In this document: positions 17,297 to 25,752 of the stretch, piece after piece
Numbering within the stretch: the stretch's first letter is position 1
Layout: each line of letters begins with the position of its first letter
From: Streptomyces angustmyceticus
Lineage (GTDB): Bacteria > Actinomycetota > Actinomycetes > Streptomycetales > Streptomycetaceae
Length of the DNA stretch: 64,000 bases
Assembly: GCF_019933235.1 (NCBI RefSeq)
Contig: NZ_CP082945.1
Span: 3,968,001-4,032,000, forward strand
Reading direction: 5' to 3'
Program-made: the position numbers and the translations under genes
The notes under the pieces: generated by a model
What the model was told of the DNA's origin: nothing
The model's database searches: none
What the model saw: only the letters and a program-made list of their open reading frames with translations

Positions 17297-19525
17297 ATGA
17301 ATGCGCCGTACGACGGTGACCGGGGCCGGGGCGCCAACGGCGACCCCGCGGGACCGGTCCCTCCGACGCCCCCGCCGCCAGCGGACCAGGACCCGTACGC
17401 CCAGGACCCCTATGTCCAGGACGCCTACCGCAACGACCCGCACCGCGCCCAGGACCCGACGGCTCAGGACCCGGTGGCCGAGGCCCTCTACGACCGCGCC
17501 GCGCACCCCCCGCCGCCTCCGGGGCAGCCCGCGCACCCGCTCTATCAGCAGCCCGCCGCGGGCCCCCACACACCGGACCCGCAGCTGTGGGCCACGCCCC
17601 CGCCGCCCGAGCCGCAGGGTCCGTCCCGCAATCTCCCGTACGGCGACGCCGCCGCGACGACGCAGTTCGTGGGCGTGGACGACCTGATCACCCAGGCGGC
17701 CGACGAACGTCCGGAGGCGGACGCCTTCGCGCACCTCTTCCGCGACCAGCAGTCGTACGAGCCCCAGCAGGCCGTTCCGGCATCGGCCGGCCCCGCGGTG
17801 GCCGGTGCGGTGCCCGGACCGGAGGCCGTGCCGCAGCAGCCCGCACCGGAGCCGGAGCCGACACCTGTGGCAGCGGCCGGCAAGCCCTCCGGGGGCCGCG
17901 CCTCCGGCCTGCTGAAGTCCAGCGCGGTGATGGCCGCCGGCACGATGGTGTCGCGTCTCACGGGCTTCATCCGCTCGGCGCTGATCGTCGCGGCCCTCGG
18001 TGGCGCGGTCCTCGGTGACTCCTGGCAGGTCGCCTACCAGCTGCCGACGATGATCTTCATCCTGACCATCGGCGGTGGCCTCAACTCCGTCTTCGTCCCG
18101 CAGCTGGTGCGGGCGATGAAGGAGGACGAGGACGGCGGTGAGGCCTACGCCAACCGGCTGCTGACGCTGGTGATCGTGGTGCTCGGCGTGCTCACGGTCC
18201 TGGCGGTCGTGGCGGCGCCGCTGCTGGTGAAACTGGTCTCGTTCGACATCTCACGTGACCCGGCGGCCAACGAGGTCGCCGTCGCGTTCACCCGCTACTG
18301 CGTACCCACGATCTTCTTCATGGGTCTGCATGTCGTGATGGGACAGATCCTCAACGCCCGCGGCCGCTTCGGCGCGATGATGTGGACCCCCGTCCTGAAC
18401 AACATCGTCATGATCGCCACCTTCGGCCTGTTCATCTGGGTCTACGGCACGGCGAAGACCTCACACATCGGCGTCACCACCATCCCCGACGAGGGCATCC
18501 GGCTCCTGGGGATCGGCACCCTCCTCGGGCTCGTCGTCCAGGCCCTGGCGATGATTCCCTACCTGCGCGACGCCGAATTCAAGCTCCGGCTCCGCTTCGA
18601 CTGGCGCGGCCACGGCCTGGGCAAGGCCGCCAAGCTCGCCAAGTGGACCGTGCTGTTCGTGCTTGCCAACCAGGCGGGCGTGCTCGTGGTCACCCAGCTC
18701 TCCACCTGGGCCGGCAACACCGCCAACGATCAGGGTCACCCGGGCACCGGCTTCATCTCGTACGCCAGCGCCCAGCTGATCTGGAACATGCCACAGGCGA
18801 TCATCACCGTCTCCGTCATGGCCGCGCTGCTGCCGCGGCTGGCGCGCTCCGCGCACGACGGTGACACCGGTGCCGTCCGCGACGACATGTCGCAGGGCCT
18901 GCGCACGTCCGCCGTCGCGATCGTCCCGATCTCGTTCGGCTTCCTCTCCCTCGGCATCCCGCTGTGCACGCTGGTCTACGGCTCGTCCGGCGCCGGCGTC
19001 CCGATGGGCTACATGCTGATGGCCTTCGGTGTGGGGCTGATCCCCTTCTCGGTGCAGTACGTCGTGCTGCGCGCCTTCTACGCCTACGAGGACACCCGCA
19101 CGCCCTTCTACAACACGGTGATCGTCGCGGCCGTCAACGCCGCGGCCTCCGGTCTGTGCTTCCTGGTCCTGCCCGCCCGCTGGGCCGTGGTGGGCATGGC
19201 GGCGTCCTACGGCCTGGCGTACATCATCGGCGTGGGTGTGGCCTGGCGTCGTCTGAGCAAGCGGATGGACGGCGACCTGGACACAGCCCACGTCGTGCGG
19301 ACCTACGCGCGGCTGGCGGGTGCCAGCATCCCGGCGACGATCATCTCCGGAGCCGTGGTGTACGGCATCATGCAGGCACTCGGCACCGGCGTCCTCGGAT
19401 CGCTGGCCGCTCTGATCGCCGGTGCCGCCGCACTTCTGGCCGTGTTTTACGTGGCCGCACGCAAAATGCGCATCGAGGAACTGAACGCCCTGGTCGGCAT
19501 GGTCCGGTCGAAGCTTGGGCGTTGA
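17297..19525 (+). CDS. murJ: Lipid II flippase MurJ (MviN)
   Basis: 742 residues, ATG at 17297. Residues 1-205 are a Pro/Gln/Asp-rich disordered cytoplasmic tail, unusually long compared with the roughly 510-residue enterobacterial protein. The MurJ core starts at about 210 (VMAAGTMVSRLTGFIRSALIVAALG) and has about 14 membrane helices, with family blocks GGGLNSVFVPQLVRA and YVVLRAFYAYEDTRTPFYN. It flips lipid II across the membrane (MOP superfamily). The downstream gene encodes the pseudokinase that is fused to MurJ in mycobacteria. Confidence 0.95.
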   Translation: MNAPYDGDRGRGANGDPAGPVPPTPPPPADQDPYAQDPYVQDAYRNDPHRAQDPTAQDPVAEALYDRAAHPPPPPGQPAHPLYQQPAAGPHTPDPQLWATPPPPEPQGPSRNLPYGDAAATTQFVGVDDLITQAADERPEADAFAHLFRDQQSYEPQQAVPASAGPAVAGAVPGPEAVPQQPAPEPEPTPVAAAGKPSGGRASGLLKSSAVMAAGTMVSRLTGFIRSALIVAALGGAVLGDSWQVAYQLPTMIFILTIGGGLNSVFVPQLVRAMKEDEDGGEAYANRLLTLVIVVLGVLTVLAVVAAPLLVKLVSFDISRDPAANEVAVAFTRYCVPTIFFMGLHVVMGQILNARGRFGAMMWTPVLNNIVMIATFGLFIWVYGTAKTSHIGVTTIPDEGIRLLGIGTLLGLVVQALAMIPYLRDAEFKLRLRFDWRGHGLGKAAKLAKWTVLFVLANQAGVLVVTQLSTWAGNTANDQGHPGTGFISYASAQLIWNMPQAIITVSVMAALLPRLARSAHDGDTGAVRDDMSQGLRTSAVAIVPISFGFLSLGIPLCTLVYGSSGAGVPMGYMLMAFGVGLIPFSVQYVVLRAFYAYEDTRTPFYNTVIVAAVNAAASGLCFLVLPARWAVVGMAASYGLAYIIGVGVAWRRLSKRMDGDLDTAHVVRTYARLAGASIPATIISGAVVYGIMQALGTGVLGSLAALIAGAAALLAVFYVAARKMRIEELNALVGMVRSKLGR

Positions 19526-19632
19526 TTGAGCACAACCATCGACTGCCACCGTGTGTCGTGCATAGTGGCGGACTGTGGGCACAATTGTCTTGGCTCATTG
19601 AGCCTGCAACGGATGGGGAGGCAGGAACGACG

Positions 19633-21345
19633 GTGGCGGAACGGAGCACGGCTGCCGTCGACGTGGCAGACACGAGCGGTGAGGAACCGCTGACCGCCAA
19701 GGCGGGTAAGGCCACGGACGACGGTGCTAAGGCCGAGAAGGTATCCGGCAGGGAAAAAGACGCCGAGGGCACCGACGAGGAGCGTGCCGCGGCGATCGAA
19801 GCCCAGCCACCGGAACTGCACAGCGGCCACAAGCTTGCCAGACGCTACCGCCTCGAGGAGTGCGTCACCCGTCTGGACGGATTCAGCAGCTGGCGCGCGG
19901 TCGACGAAAAGCTGCGCCGCGCCGTCGGCGTGCATATCCTCCCGGCCGACCACCCGCGGGCCAGGCCGGTGCTCTCCGCCGCCCGTTCCTCGGCGCTGCT
20001 GGGCGACCCCCGGTTCGTGCAGGTTCTGGACGCGGTCGAGGAGAACGACCTCGTCTACGTGGTCCACGAGTGGCTGCCGGACGCCACCGAGCTCACCACG
20101 GTGCTCGCCAACGGCCCGCTGGAGCCGCACGATGCCTACCAGCTCGTCAGCCAGGTTTCCCAGGCCATGGCAGCCGCGCACCGCGAGGGCCTGTCCCACC
20201 TGCGGATCACGCCCGGCTCGGTCCTGCGCACGGAGTCCGGGCAGTACCGCATCCGTGGTCTGGCGGTCATGGCGGCGCTGCGCGGCATCACCTGCGAGCA
20301 CCCGCAGCGCACGGACACCGAGGCGATCGGGGCGCTGCTCTACGCCGCGCTGACCCAACGCTGGCCGTACGAGAACGATGCTCATGGCCTCACCGGCCTG
20401 CCCAAGGGTGTCGGGCTGATCGCGCCCGATCAGGTGCGCGCCGGTGTGCACCGCGGGCTCTCCGAACTCGCCATGCGCGCTCTGATCAACGACGGTGCCA
20501 CGGCCTCCCGCCAGGAGCAGCCGTGCACCACCCCGGAGGAGCTGGCCAAGGCCGTGGCGGCCATGCCGCGCATCCGGCCCCCGGAGACCGCCTTCACCCA
20601 GCCGCCGCCCTACCAGCGGACGGGATACCAGCAGGGCAGCTACGGACAGTCGCCGGCCCGCGCCACCCAGTCGACCCGGGTGACTCAGCCCGTCGCCACT
20701 CCGCCGCCGCCGCTGCAGAGCCGCACCGGGCGGGCGCTGAAGTGGTCCGTCTCCGCGCTGCTCATCGCGGCGCTGGGACTGGGCAGCTGGCAGCTGGCGG
20801 ACACCCTGCTGAAGCGTGAGAAGGACCAAGAGGACCCGCGGAACTCGCAGACGCACGGCGGCACGAAGAAGAAGCCCGCCAAGCCTCTGTCGATCGCCGG
20901 AGTCACCGAATTCTCGCCGCTCGCGGAGCCCTTCCACGGCAAGAACGCCTCCAGCGTGTCGGACGGCGACCCGTCGACGGCATGGGTGACCCTGCGTTTC
21001 CTGGGCTGGCCGAACTTCGGAAACCTGCCGAACCGCAAGGAGGGCAGCGGCGTCGTCATAGACCTCGGGAGCACCAAGGAGGTCTCCGGCGTCGACGTCA
21101 GCATGTACCGCCCGGGACAGACCGCGGAAGTGCTGGCCGCGGATCCTTCCGCTTCCGGCCCGACGAACCTCAGCGACTTCCCCCAGCGGCTCTCCAAGCT
21201 CTCGAAGGCCGGGGACAAGCTGTCGGTAAAGCCCGACAAGCCCGTGAAGACGCGGTACGTCCTGATCCACATCACGGAGCTGCCGAGTGACGGGGGCTCG
21301 GACGGGTACCGCGGCGGCATCTCCGAAGTGAAGGTGACCGGCTGA
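19633..21345 (+). CDS. Membrane pseudokinase with discoidin-like extracellular domain
   Basis: 570 residues from GTG 19633 (AGGAACGAC before it); a longer frame overlaps murJ and is a shadow. Residues 1-65 are an acidic/basic disordered tail and 66-315 a kinase-like fold. The catalytic residues are lost: the VAxK lysine region reads AVGVHIL, HRDxKPxN reads HLRITPGSV (189-197) and no DFG is found. A Gln/Pro linker follows, then a membrane segment at about 372-390 and an outside beta domain (425-570, NASSVSDGDPSTAWV) resembling F5/8-type discoidin domains. By analogy with the mycobacterial MviN fusion it may scaffold control of MurJ when partners are phosphorylated (inference). Confidence 0.87.
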   Translation: MAERSTAAVDVADTSGEEPLTAKAGKATDDGAKAEKVSGREKDAEGTDEERAAAIEAQPPELHSGHKLARRYRLEECVTRLDGFSSWRAVDEKLRRAVGVHILPADHPRARPVLSAARSSALLGDPRFVQVLDAVEENDLVYVVHEWLPDATELTTVLANGPLEPHDAYQLVSQVSQAMAAAHREGLSHLRITPGSVLRTESGQYRIRGLAVMAALRGITCEHPQRTDTEAIGALLYAALTQRWPYENDAHGLTGLPKGVGLIAPDQVRAGVHRGLSELAMRALINDGATASRQEQPCTTPEELAKAVAAMPRIRPPETAFTQPPPYQRTGYQQGSYGQSPARATQSTRVTQPVATPPPPLQSRTGRALKWSVSALLIAALGLGSWQLADTLLKREKDQEDPRNSQTHGGTKKKPAKPLSIAGVTEFSPLAEPFHGKNASSVSDGDPSTAWVTLRFLGWPNFGNLPNRKEGSGVVIDLGSTKEVSGVDVSMYRPGQTAEVLAADPSASGPTNLSDFPQRLSKLSKAGDKLSVKPDKPVKTRYVLIHITELPSDGGSDGYRGGISEVKVTG

Positions 21346-21387
21346 CCTGCCGCTGATCCCACGACCACGGGCCGCCCGCGGCCCTGT

Positions 21388-21418
21388 CCGGCGCCGAGTC
21401 TCTGTGGCTCGGCGCCGG
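21388..21418 (+). terminator. Terminator after the pseudokinase gene
   Basis: A perfect 11-bp stem CCGGCGCCGAG/CTCGGCGCCGG with a 9-nt loop, followed by TCTCATTT. Confidence 0.85.
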
Positions 21419-21660
21419 TCTCATTTCGGGAGCAGCAGGGCGCGTCCACCAAGCTCAGCCGGCTCAGGTGGAAGACACCCCGGGACAAAGTGTTCGCTGC
21501 GCTCAAAAACTCTCTTCTCCACGGCTTTCTGGGGTAGTTGATGCCTCGGGCCCTTGCTCAGAGCCGTGAATGGGGGCGGTGTCATAAGCTGAGCAGCGGG
21601 CCTTGCGACCGAGGAACGATCTTGGTGAGATCAAGTCAGTCCGAATGGGAGGGGGTCTCC

Positions 21661-22344
21661 GTGAGCTCGTTGGACGACTGCAGCGATCAAGATCTCCTCA
21701 CTCGCCACGTCGCCGGCGACCCCGACGCGTTCGGGGAAATCGTCCGACGCCACCGTGACCGGCTCTGGGCCGTGGCAATGCGCACCCTCGGTGATCGCGA
21801 AGAAGCTGCCGACGCCGTCCAGGACGCCCTGGTCTCCGCCTACCGCGCCGCTCATACCTTCCGCGGCCAGTCCGCGGTGACGACGTGGCTCCACCGCATC
21901 ACGGTCAATGCCTGTCTTGACCGGGCCCGTAAGGCCGCCTCACGGCGCACCTCACCCCTCGCCGAGACCGAGCGGCTGGAGCAGCTCCTCGAACCCGAGG
22001 AGTCAGCCTCGGCACCCGCCGAGCGTCAGGACCTCCACCGGGAGCTGATCGGGGCGCTCCGCACGCTTCCCGAGGAACAGCGTGCCGCGCTCGTCCTCGT
22101 CGATATGCAGGGCTACCCCGTCGCGGAAGCGGCGGCGATCCTCGAGATCCCCACCGGAACGGTGAAAAGCCGCTGCGCACGAGGCCGTGCCAGGCTCCTT
22201 CCGTTGGTCACCCATCTGCGCGCCGATGCCGGGGATAGTGAAGCCCCGGGCAGGGGAAGGAACCGGGCGCAGGGGACATCCGTCCCACCGACGGCAGAGC
22301 CGAAGGACACAGGTGCCGTGAAGGGCGGAGGTGGGCGAGCGTGA
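21661..22344 (+). CDS. sigM: ECF-type RNA polymerase sigma factor (SigM-like)
   Basis: 227 residues from GTG 21661 with GGAGGGGG upstream; the frame is open from 21538. Region 2 (DAFGEIVRRHRDRLWAVAMRTLGDREEAADAVQDALVSAY, about 21-60; TWLHRITVNACLD) and region 4 (LPEEQRAALVLVDMQGYPVAEAAAILEIPTGTVKSRCARGRARL) are both complete. It overlaps the downstream anti-sigma gene by 4 bp (GTGA), indicating translational coupling. The place before trxBA matches the SigM locus of actinobacteria. The symbol is assigned on that context; the stimulus is unknown. Confidence 0.9.
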   Translation: MSSLDDCSDQDLLTRHVAGDPDAFGEIVRRHRDRLWAVAMRTLGDREEAADAVQDALVSAYRAAHTFRGQSAVTTWLHRITVNACLDRARKAASRRTSPLAETERLEQLLEPEESASAPAERQDLHRELIGALRTLPEEQRAALVLVDMQGYPVAEAAAILEIPTGTVKSRCARGRARLLPLVTHLRADAGDSEAPGRGRNRAQGTSVPPTAEPKDTGAVKGGGGRA

Positions 22345-23285
22345 CGTCGACAACCGACACGGGTGAGCACCCCACAGGTGAGCACCCGGAGGTCTCCGAG
22401 ATCTCTGAACTCACCGACGGGCTGGTCTCCCCATCCCGCACTACGGAACTGCGCGCCCATCTCGCAGGCTGCGCCCTCTGTGCCGACGTCTATGCCTCTC
22501 TGGAAGAGATCCGGGCGCTGCTCGGCACTCTGCCCGGTCCCCTGCGCATGCCGGCCGACGTCTCCGGCCGCATCGATGCCGCCCTCGCGGCTGAGGCGCT
22601 GCTGGATGCCACCACTCCGTCCGCCGGGGGTCATGTTTCACGTGAAACAGCCGCCACCCCTGTCTCGGTTTCACGTGAAACCGAGAACGAGGCGTCCAGC
22701 CGGGGAGCATCGTCGACCCGGCCCTCCGGACGGCCCCGCGGGTCCACCGGGCCGGGCCGCCGGACGCCGGGAGGCCGCTCCGCCCGCACACGGCGCTGGC
22801 CCCGGGTTCTGCTGGGTACCGCAGCAGCCGCGGCCGTCCTCAGCGTCGGCGGCTTGCTCATCCAGAACGCCGCTGTGGACAGCCCCCAGGCGGGCAAGCC
22901 TGGCCGGGGCACTGCCACCGAGCGGAGCACCGGGGGCGGGGACGCCCTGACGGCAGCCAGTCTCGGCTCGCACGTCCAGGAGCTGCTGGCGTCCCAGCAC
23001 GCCCACAAGTCCCCGGATCTCGGCACCCGAAGCACTCCCGACACCCCGCTCAGCGGAAGTGCCGACACCGTCCCCTCCTGCGTACGGCAGGGCATCGGGC
23101 GCCCGGAGGCTCCTCTGGCGTCCAGCCACACGCGTTACGAGGGCAAGGACGCCTACCTCGTGGTCCTGTCGGATCCGGCCGACCCGAAGCGCGTCTCCGC
23201 GTACGTCGTCTCCGCCTCTTGTGTCTCCGCCACACCGCCGGCTCCCGGAAAGATCCTGCGGTCTCACTCGTACCAGCGAGACTGA
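22341..23285 (+). CDS. Zinc-finger anti-sigma factor, single-pass membrane protein
   Basis: 314 residues from GTG 22341. The anti-sigma zinc finger HxxxCxxC is H40-C44-C47 (ELRAHLAGCALC). There is a disordered Ser/Arg linker at about 90-150, one membrane segment at 155-176, and an extracellular domain with two cysteines. Gene overlap and order make it the partner of the sigma factor just upstream. Two perfect parS sites are embedded in the linker coding region and read VSRET twice (HVSRETAATPVSVSRETE), so the linker peptide seems shaped by the DNA sites. Confidence 0.88.
   Translation: MTSTTDTGEHPTGEHPEVSEISELTDGLVSPSRTTELRAHLAGCALCADVYASLEEIRALLGTLPGPLRMPADVSGRIDAALAAEALLDATTPSAGGHVSRETAATPVSVSRETENEASSRGASSTRPSGRPRGSTGPGRRTPGGRSARTRRWPRVLLGTAAAAAVLSVGGLLIQNAAVDSPQAGKPGRGTATERSTGGGDALTAASLGSHVQELLASQHAHKSPDLGTRSTPDTPLSGSADTVPSCVRQGIGRPEAPLASSHTRYEGKDAYLVVLSDPADPKRVSAYVVSASCVSATPPAPGKILRSHSYQRD
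22635..22648. promoter_or_regulatory. parS site (perfect), inside anti-sigma gene
   Basis: GTTTCACGTGAAAC in frame as V-S-R-E-T. Confidence 0.94.
22663..22686. promoter_or_regulatory. parS site in a 24-bp palindrome, inside anti-sigma gene
   Basis: The core GTTTCACGTGAAAC is 22668-22681 and the symmetry extends five bases each way. It is read as VSRET. Confidence 0.94.
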
Positions 23286-23312
23286 ACGACGGGCAGTGCG
23301 CTGTGACACTCC

Positions 23313-23339
23313 GGGAATGCTCGCCCCGTAGGATCCGTT
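23313..23339 (+). promoter_or_regulatory. Sigma-R-type promoter of trxBA
   Basis: GGGAAT (23313-23318), an 18-bp spacer after GGAAT, then GTT (23337-23339) match the disulphide-stress sigma-R consensus GGGAAT-N18-GTT known for Streptomyces trxBA. It lies 62 bp before the trxB start codon. Confidence 0.88.
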
Positions 23340-23400
23340 GGGTGGGGTGAGAGTTCCGAAGAGCCCCAGCAAGCAGTCGGCAGAGACAAGGAAGACACCC

Positions 23401-24372
23401 GTGAGCGACGTCCGCAACGTGATCATCATCGGCTCCGGGCCCGCGGGCTACACCGCAGCGCTCTACACCGCCCGCGCGTCCCTGAAGCCGCTGGTCTTCG
23501 AAGGTGCCGTCACCGCCGGAGGCGCGCTGATGAACACCACTGACGTGGAGAACTTCCCCGGTTTCCGCGACGGCATCATGGGGCCGGACCTCATGGACAA
23601 CATGCGCGCCCAGGCGGAGCGCTTCGGCGCCGAGCTGGTGCCGGACGACATCGTCTCGGTGGACCTCTCCGAGGAGATCAAGACCGTCACGGACACCGCC
23701 GGCAATGTGCACCGGGCGAAGACCGTGATCGTCAGCACCGGCTCCCAGCACCGCAAGCTCGGCCTCCCCCGCGAGGACGAGCTATCCGGCCGTGGCGTCT
23801 CCTGGTGCGCCACCTGTGACGGGTTCTTCTTCAAGGACCAGGACATCGCCGTCATCGGCGGAGGCGACACCGCGATGGAGGAGGCCACCTTCCTCTCCCG
23901 CTTCGCCAAGTCGGTCACGGTGGTCCACCGCCGCGACACCCTGCGGGCCAGCAAGGCGATGCAGGAGCGTGCCTTCGCCGACCCGAAGATCAAGTTTGTG
24001 TGGGACAGCGAGGTCGCCGAGATCCACGGTGAGAGCAAGCTCTCCGGTCTGACGCTGCGCAACCGCACCACGGGCGAGACGTCCGAGCTCCCCGTCACCG
24101 GTCTCTTCATCGCGATCGGCCACGACCCGCGGACCGAGCTGTTCAAGGGACAGCTGAAGCTCGACGACGAGGGCTACCTCAAGGTCGATGCGCCCAGCAC
24201 GCGGACCAACCTCACGGGCGTCTTCGCCGCCGGCGACGTTGTCGACCACACCTACCGCCAGGCGATCACCGCGGCCGGCACGGGCTGCTCCGCCGCTCTC
24301 GACGCCGAGCGGTTCCTCGCTGCGCTGTCGGACAGCGAGGCGTCCGAGCCGGACAAGACCGCTTCGGTCTGA
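23401..24372 (+). CDS. trxB: Thioredoxin reductase (NADPH)
   Basis: 323 residues from GTG 23401 (GACAAGGAAGACACCC upstream); the frame is open from 23338. Its start lies right behind the sigma-R promoter. It has the FAD motif GSGPAG (11-16), the redox pair C136-A-T-C139 (SWCATCDG), the NADPH motif GGGDTAMEEA and the C-terminal FAAGDVVDHTYRQAITAAGTG. It reduces thioredoxin encoded 46 bp downstream. Streptomyces uses this pair together with mycothiol against thiol stress. Confidence 0.97.
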   Translation: MSDVRNVIIIGSGPAGYTAALYTARASLKPLVFEGAVTAGGALMNTTDVENFPGFRDGIMGPDLMDNMRAQAERFGAELVPDDIVSVDLSEEIKTVTDTAGNVHRAKTVIVSTGSQHRKLGLPREDELSGRGVSWCATCDGFFFKDQDIAVIGGGDTAMEEATFLSRFAKSVTVVHRRDTLRASKAMQERAFADPKIKFVWDSEVAEIHGESKLSGLTLRNRTTGETSELPVTGLFIAIGHDPRTELFKGQLKLDDEGYLKVDAPSTRTNLTGVFAAGDVVDHTYRQAITAAGTGCSAALDAERFLAALSDSEASEPDKTASV

Positions 24373-24418
24373 TCCGCTCACCCAGCTTTCCCACCACCCA
24401 CCGAGTAAGGAGATTGCC

Positions 24419-24745
<327 letters not shown>

Positions 24746-24758
24746 GTCGCACCGCTAC

Positions 24759-24772
24759 GTTTCACGGGAAAC
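24759..24772. promoter_or_regulatory. Degenerate parS-like site (one mismatch)
   Basis: GTTTCACGGGAAAC differs from consensus at one central base. It flanks the trxA terminator on the left, with a second identical copy on the right at 24806. Confidence 0.55.
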
Positions 24773-24800
24773 GGGCCCGCCCCTTGAGGGGTGGGCCCGT
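24771..24800. terminator. Bidirectional terminator between trxA and the GNAT gene
   Basis: A 13-bp stem (24771-24783 and 24788-24800, one G-T pair) with a TTGA loop between convergent genes. Confidence 0.9.
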
Positions 24801-24805
24801 TCTCT

Positions 24806-24819
24806 GTTTCACGGGAAAC
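24806..24819. promoter_or_regulatory. Degenerate parS-like site (one mismatch)
   Basis: GTTTCACGGGAAAC, the same variant as at 24759, on the other side of the terminator hairpin. Confidence 0.55.
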
Positions 24820-24826
24820 GAGCCCC

Positions 24827-25444
24827 CTACAGCGGCCGGAGCGCAGGTTCCTTCTGTACCGCTCCCAGCAAACGGTCGAGCGCCAGCTCGACGTCTTCCT
24901 TCCACGAGATCGTGGTCCGCAGCTCGAGGCGCAGCCGGGGAAATCGGGGATGGGGACGTACGGTCTTGAAGCCGACCGCGAGGAGGTGATCGGCGGGCAG
25001 CACACACGCCGGCTCGCTCCAGCGGGCGTCGCCGAAGGCCTCGATCGCCTTGAAGCCGCGCTGGATGAGGTCCTTGGCGACCGTCTGAACCATCACCCGT
25101 CCCAGCCCCTGGCCTTGGTACCCGGGGATCAGCCACGCTGTCAGCAGCTGCACCGCGTCCGGCGAGACCGGGCTGGTGGGGAAGGCCGTGGAGCGCGGCA
25201 CATAGGCCGGCGGGGCGTACATCACGAACCCGACGGGCACCTCGTCGACATAGACCACCCGTCCGCAGGACCCCCACTCGAGCAGTACTGCCGAGATCCA
25301 GGCTTCCTTTTCGAGCTCCGGACGCCCCGCCTTTACCGCGGCCTCACCGCTGACGGGGTCGAGCTCCCAGAAGACACAGGAGCGGCAGCGCTTGGGGAGG
25401 TCCGGAAGGTTGTCCAACGTGAGCGGTACGAGCCGACGGCCCAT
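24827..25444 (-). CDS. GNAT-family N-acetyltransferase
   Basis: 205 residues, ATG at 25444. The acetyl-CoA loop is LIPGYQGQGLGRVMVQTVAKDL (about 110-131). Early cysteines in RCRSCVFWELDP may bind metal. It lies alone between trxA and parB. The substrate cannot be told. An out-of-frame open stretch (25457-25656) just upstream could encode a short hydrophobic peptide (MQSVSRTGLLAAGFGLAAL), but it overlaps this gene in another frame and has no independent support. Confidence 0.87.
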   Translation of the reverse strand: MGRRLVPLTLDNLPDLPKRCRSCVFWELDPVSGEAAVKAGRPELEKEAWISAVLLEWGSCGRVVYVDEVPVGFVMYAPPAYVPRSTAFPTSPVSPDAVQLLTAWLIPGYQGQGLGRVMVQTVAKDLIQRGFKAIEAFGDARWSEPACVLPADHLLAVGFKTVRPHPRFPRLRLELRTTISWKEDVELALDRLLGAVQKEPALRPL

Positions 25445-25689
25445 GGAACCAGGTCCTCACTTCTCTCGCCTGCCGCACCACGAAGCCCTGTCAGCGCCGC
25501 CTGCTCTCTGAGCAGACCGCCGACGAACCCTCCAAGGGCTGCGAGGCCGAACCCCGCTGCCAACAGTCCGGTGCGGCTCACCGATTGCATGGCCCTCTCC
25601 TCGGTGTGAGGTCTCTCCAGATGGATGCGTGCCATACCCGATCGCATCGTATCCACCCTTTACGGGCACGGGTACCGCAAGAGAGCAAA

Positions 25690-25733
25690 GGGCGGGCCGT
25701 GTTCCGGTAGGAGTTCCGGAACACGGCCCGCCC
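25690..25733 (-). terminator. Terminator of parAB
   Basis: A perfect 18-bp stem (25690-25707 and 25716-25733) with an 8-nt loop, 20 bp after the parB stop. Confidence 0.93.
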
Positions 25734-25752
25734 AGGAGCCGAGCGTGTCAGC

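Noticed and set aside
18964..19632. N-terminal extension of the pseudokinase into murJ
   Set aside because: It overlaps murJ in another frame, is Arg/Gly-rich, and the GTG at 19633 has a proper ribosome binding site.
25457..25656. Short hydrophobic ORF upstream of the GNAT gene
   Set aside because: The same-frame continuation overlaps the GNAT coding region, and there is no ribosome binding site; left as a remark in the GNAT entry.
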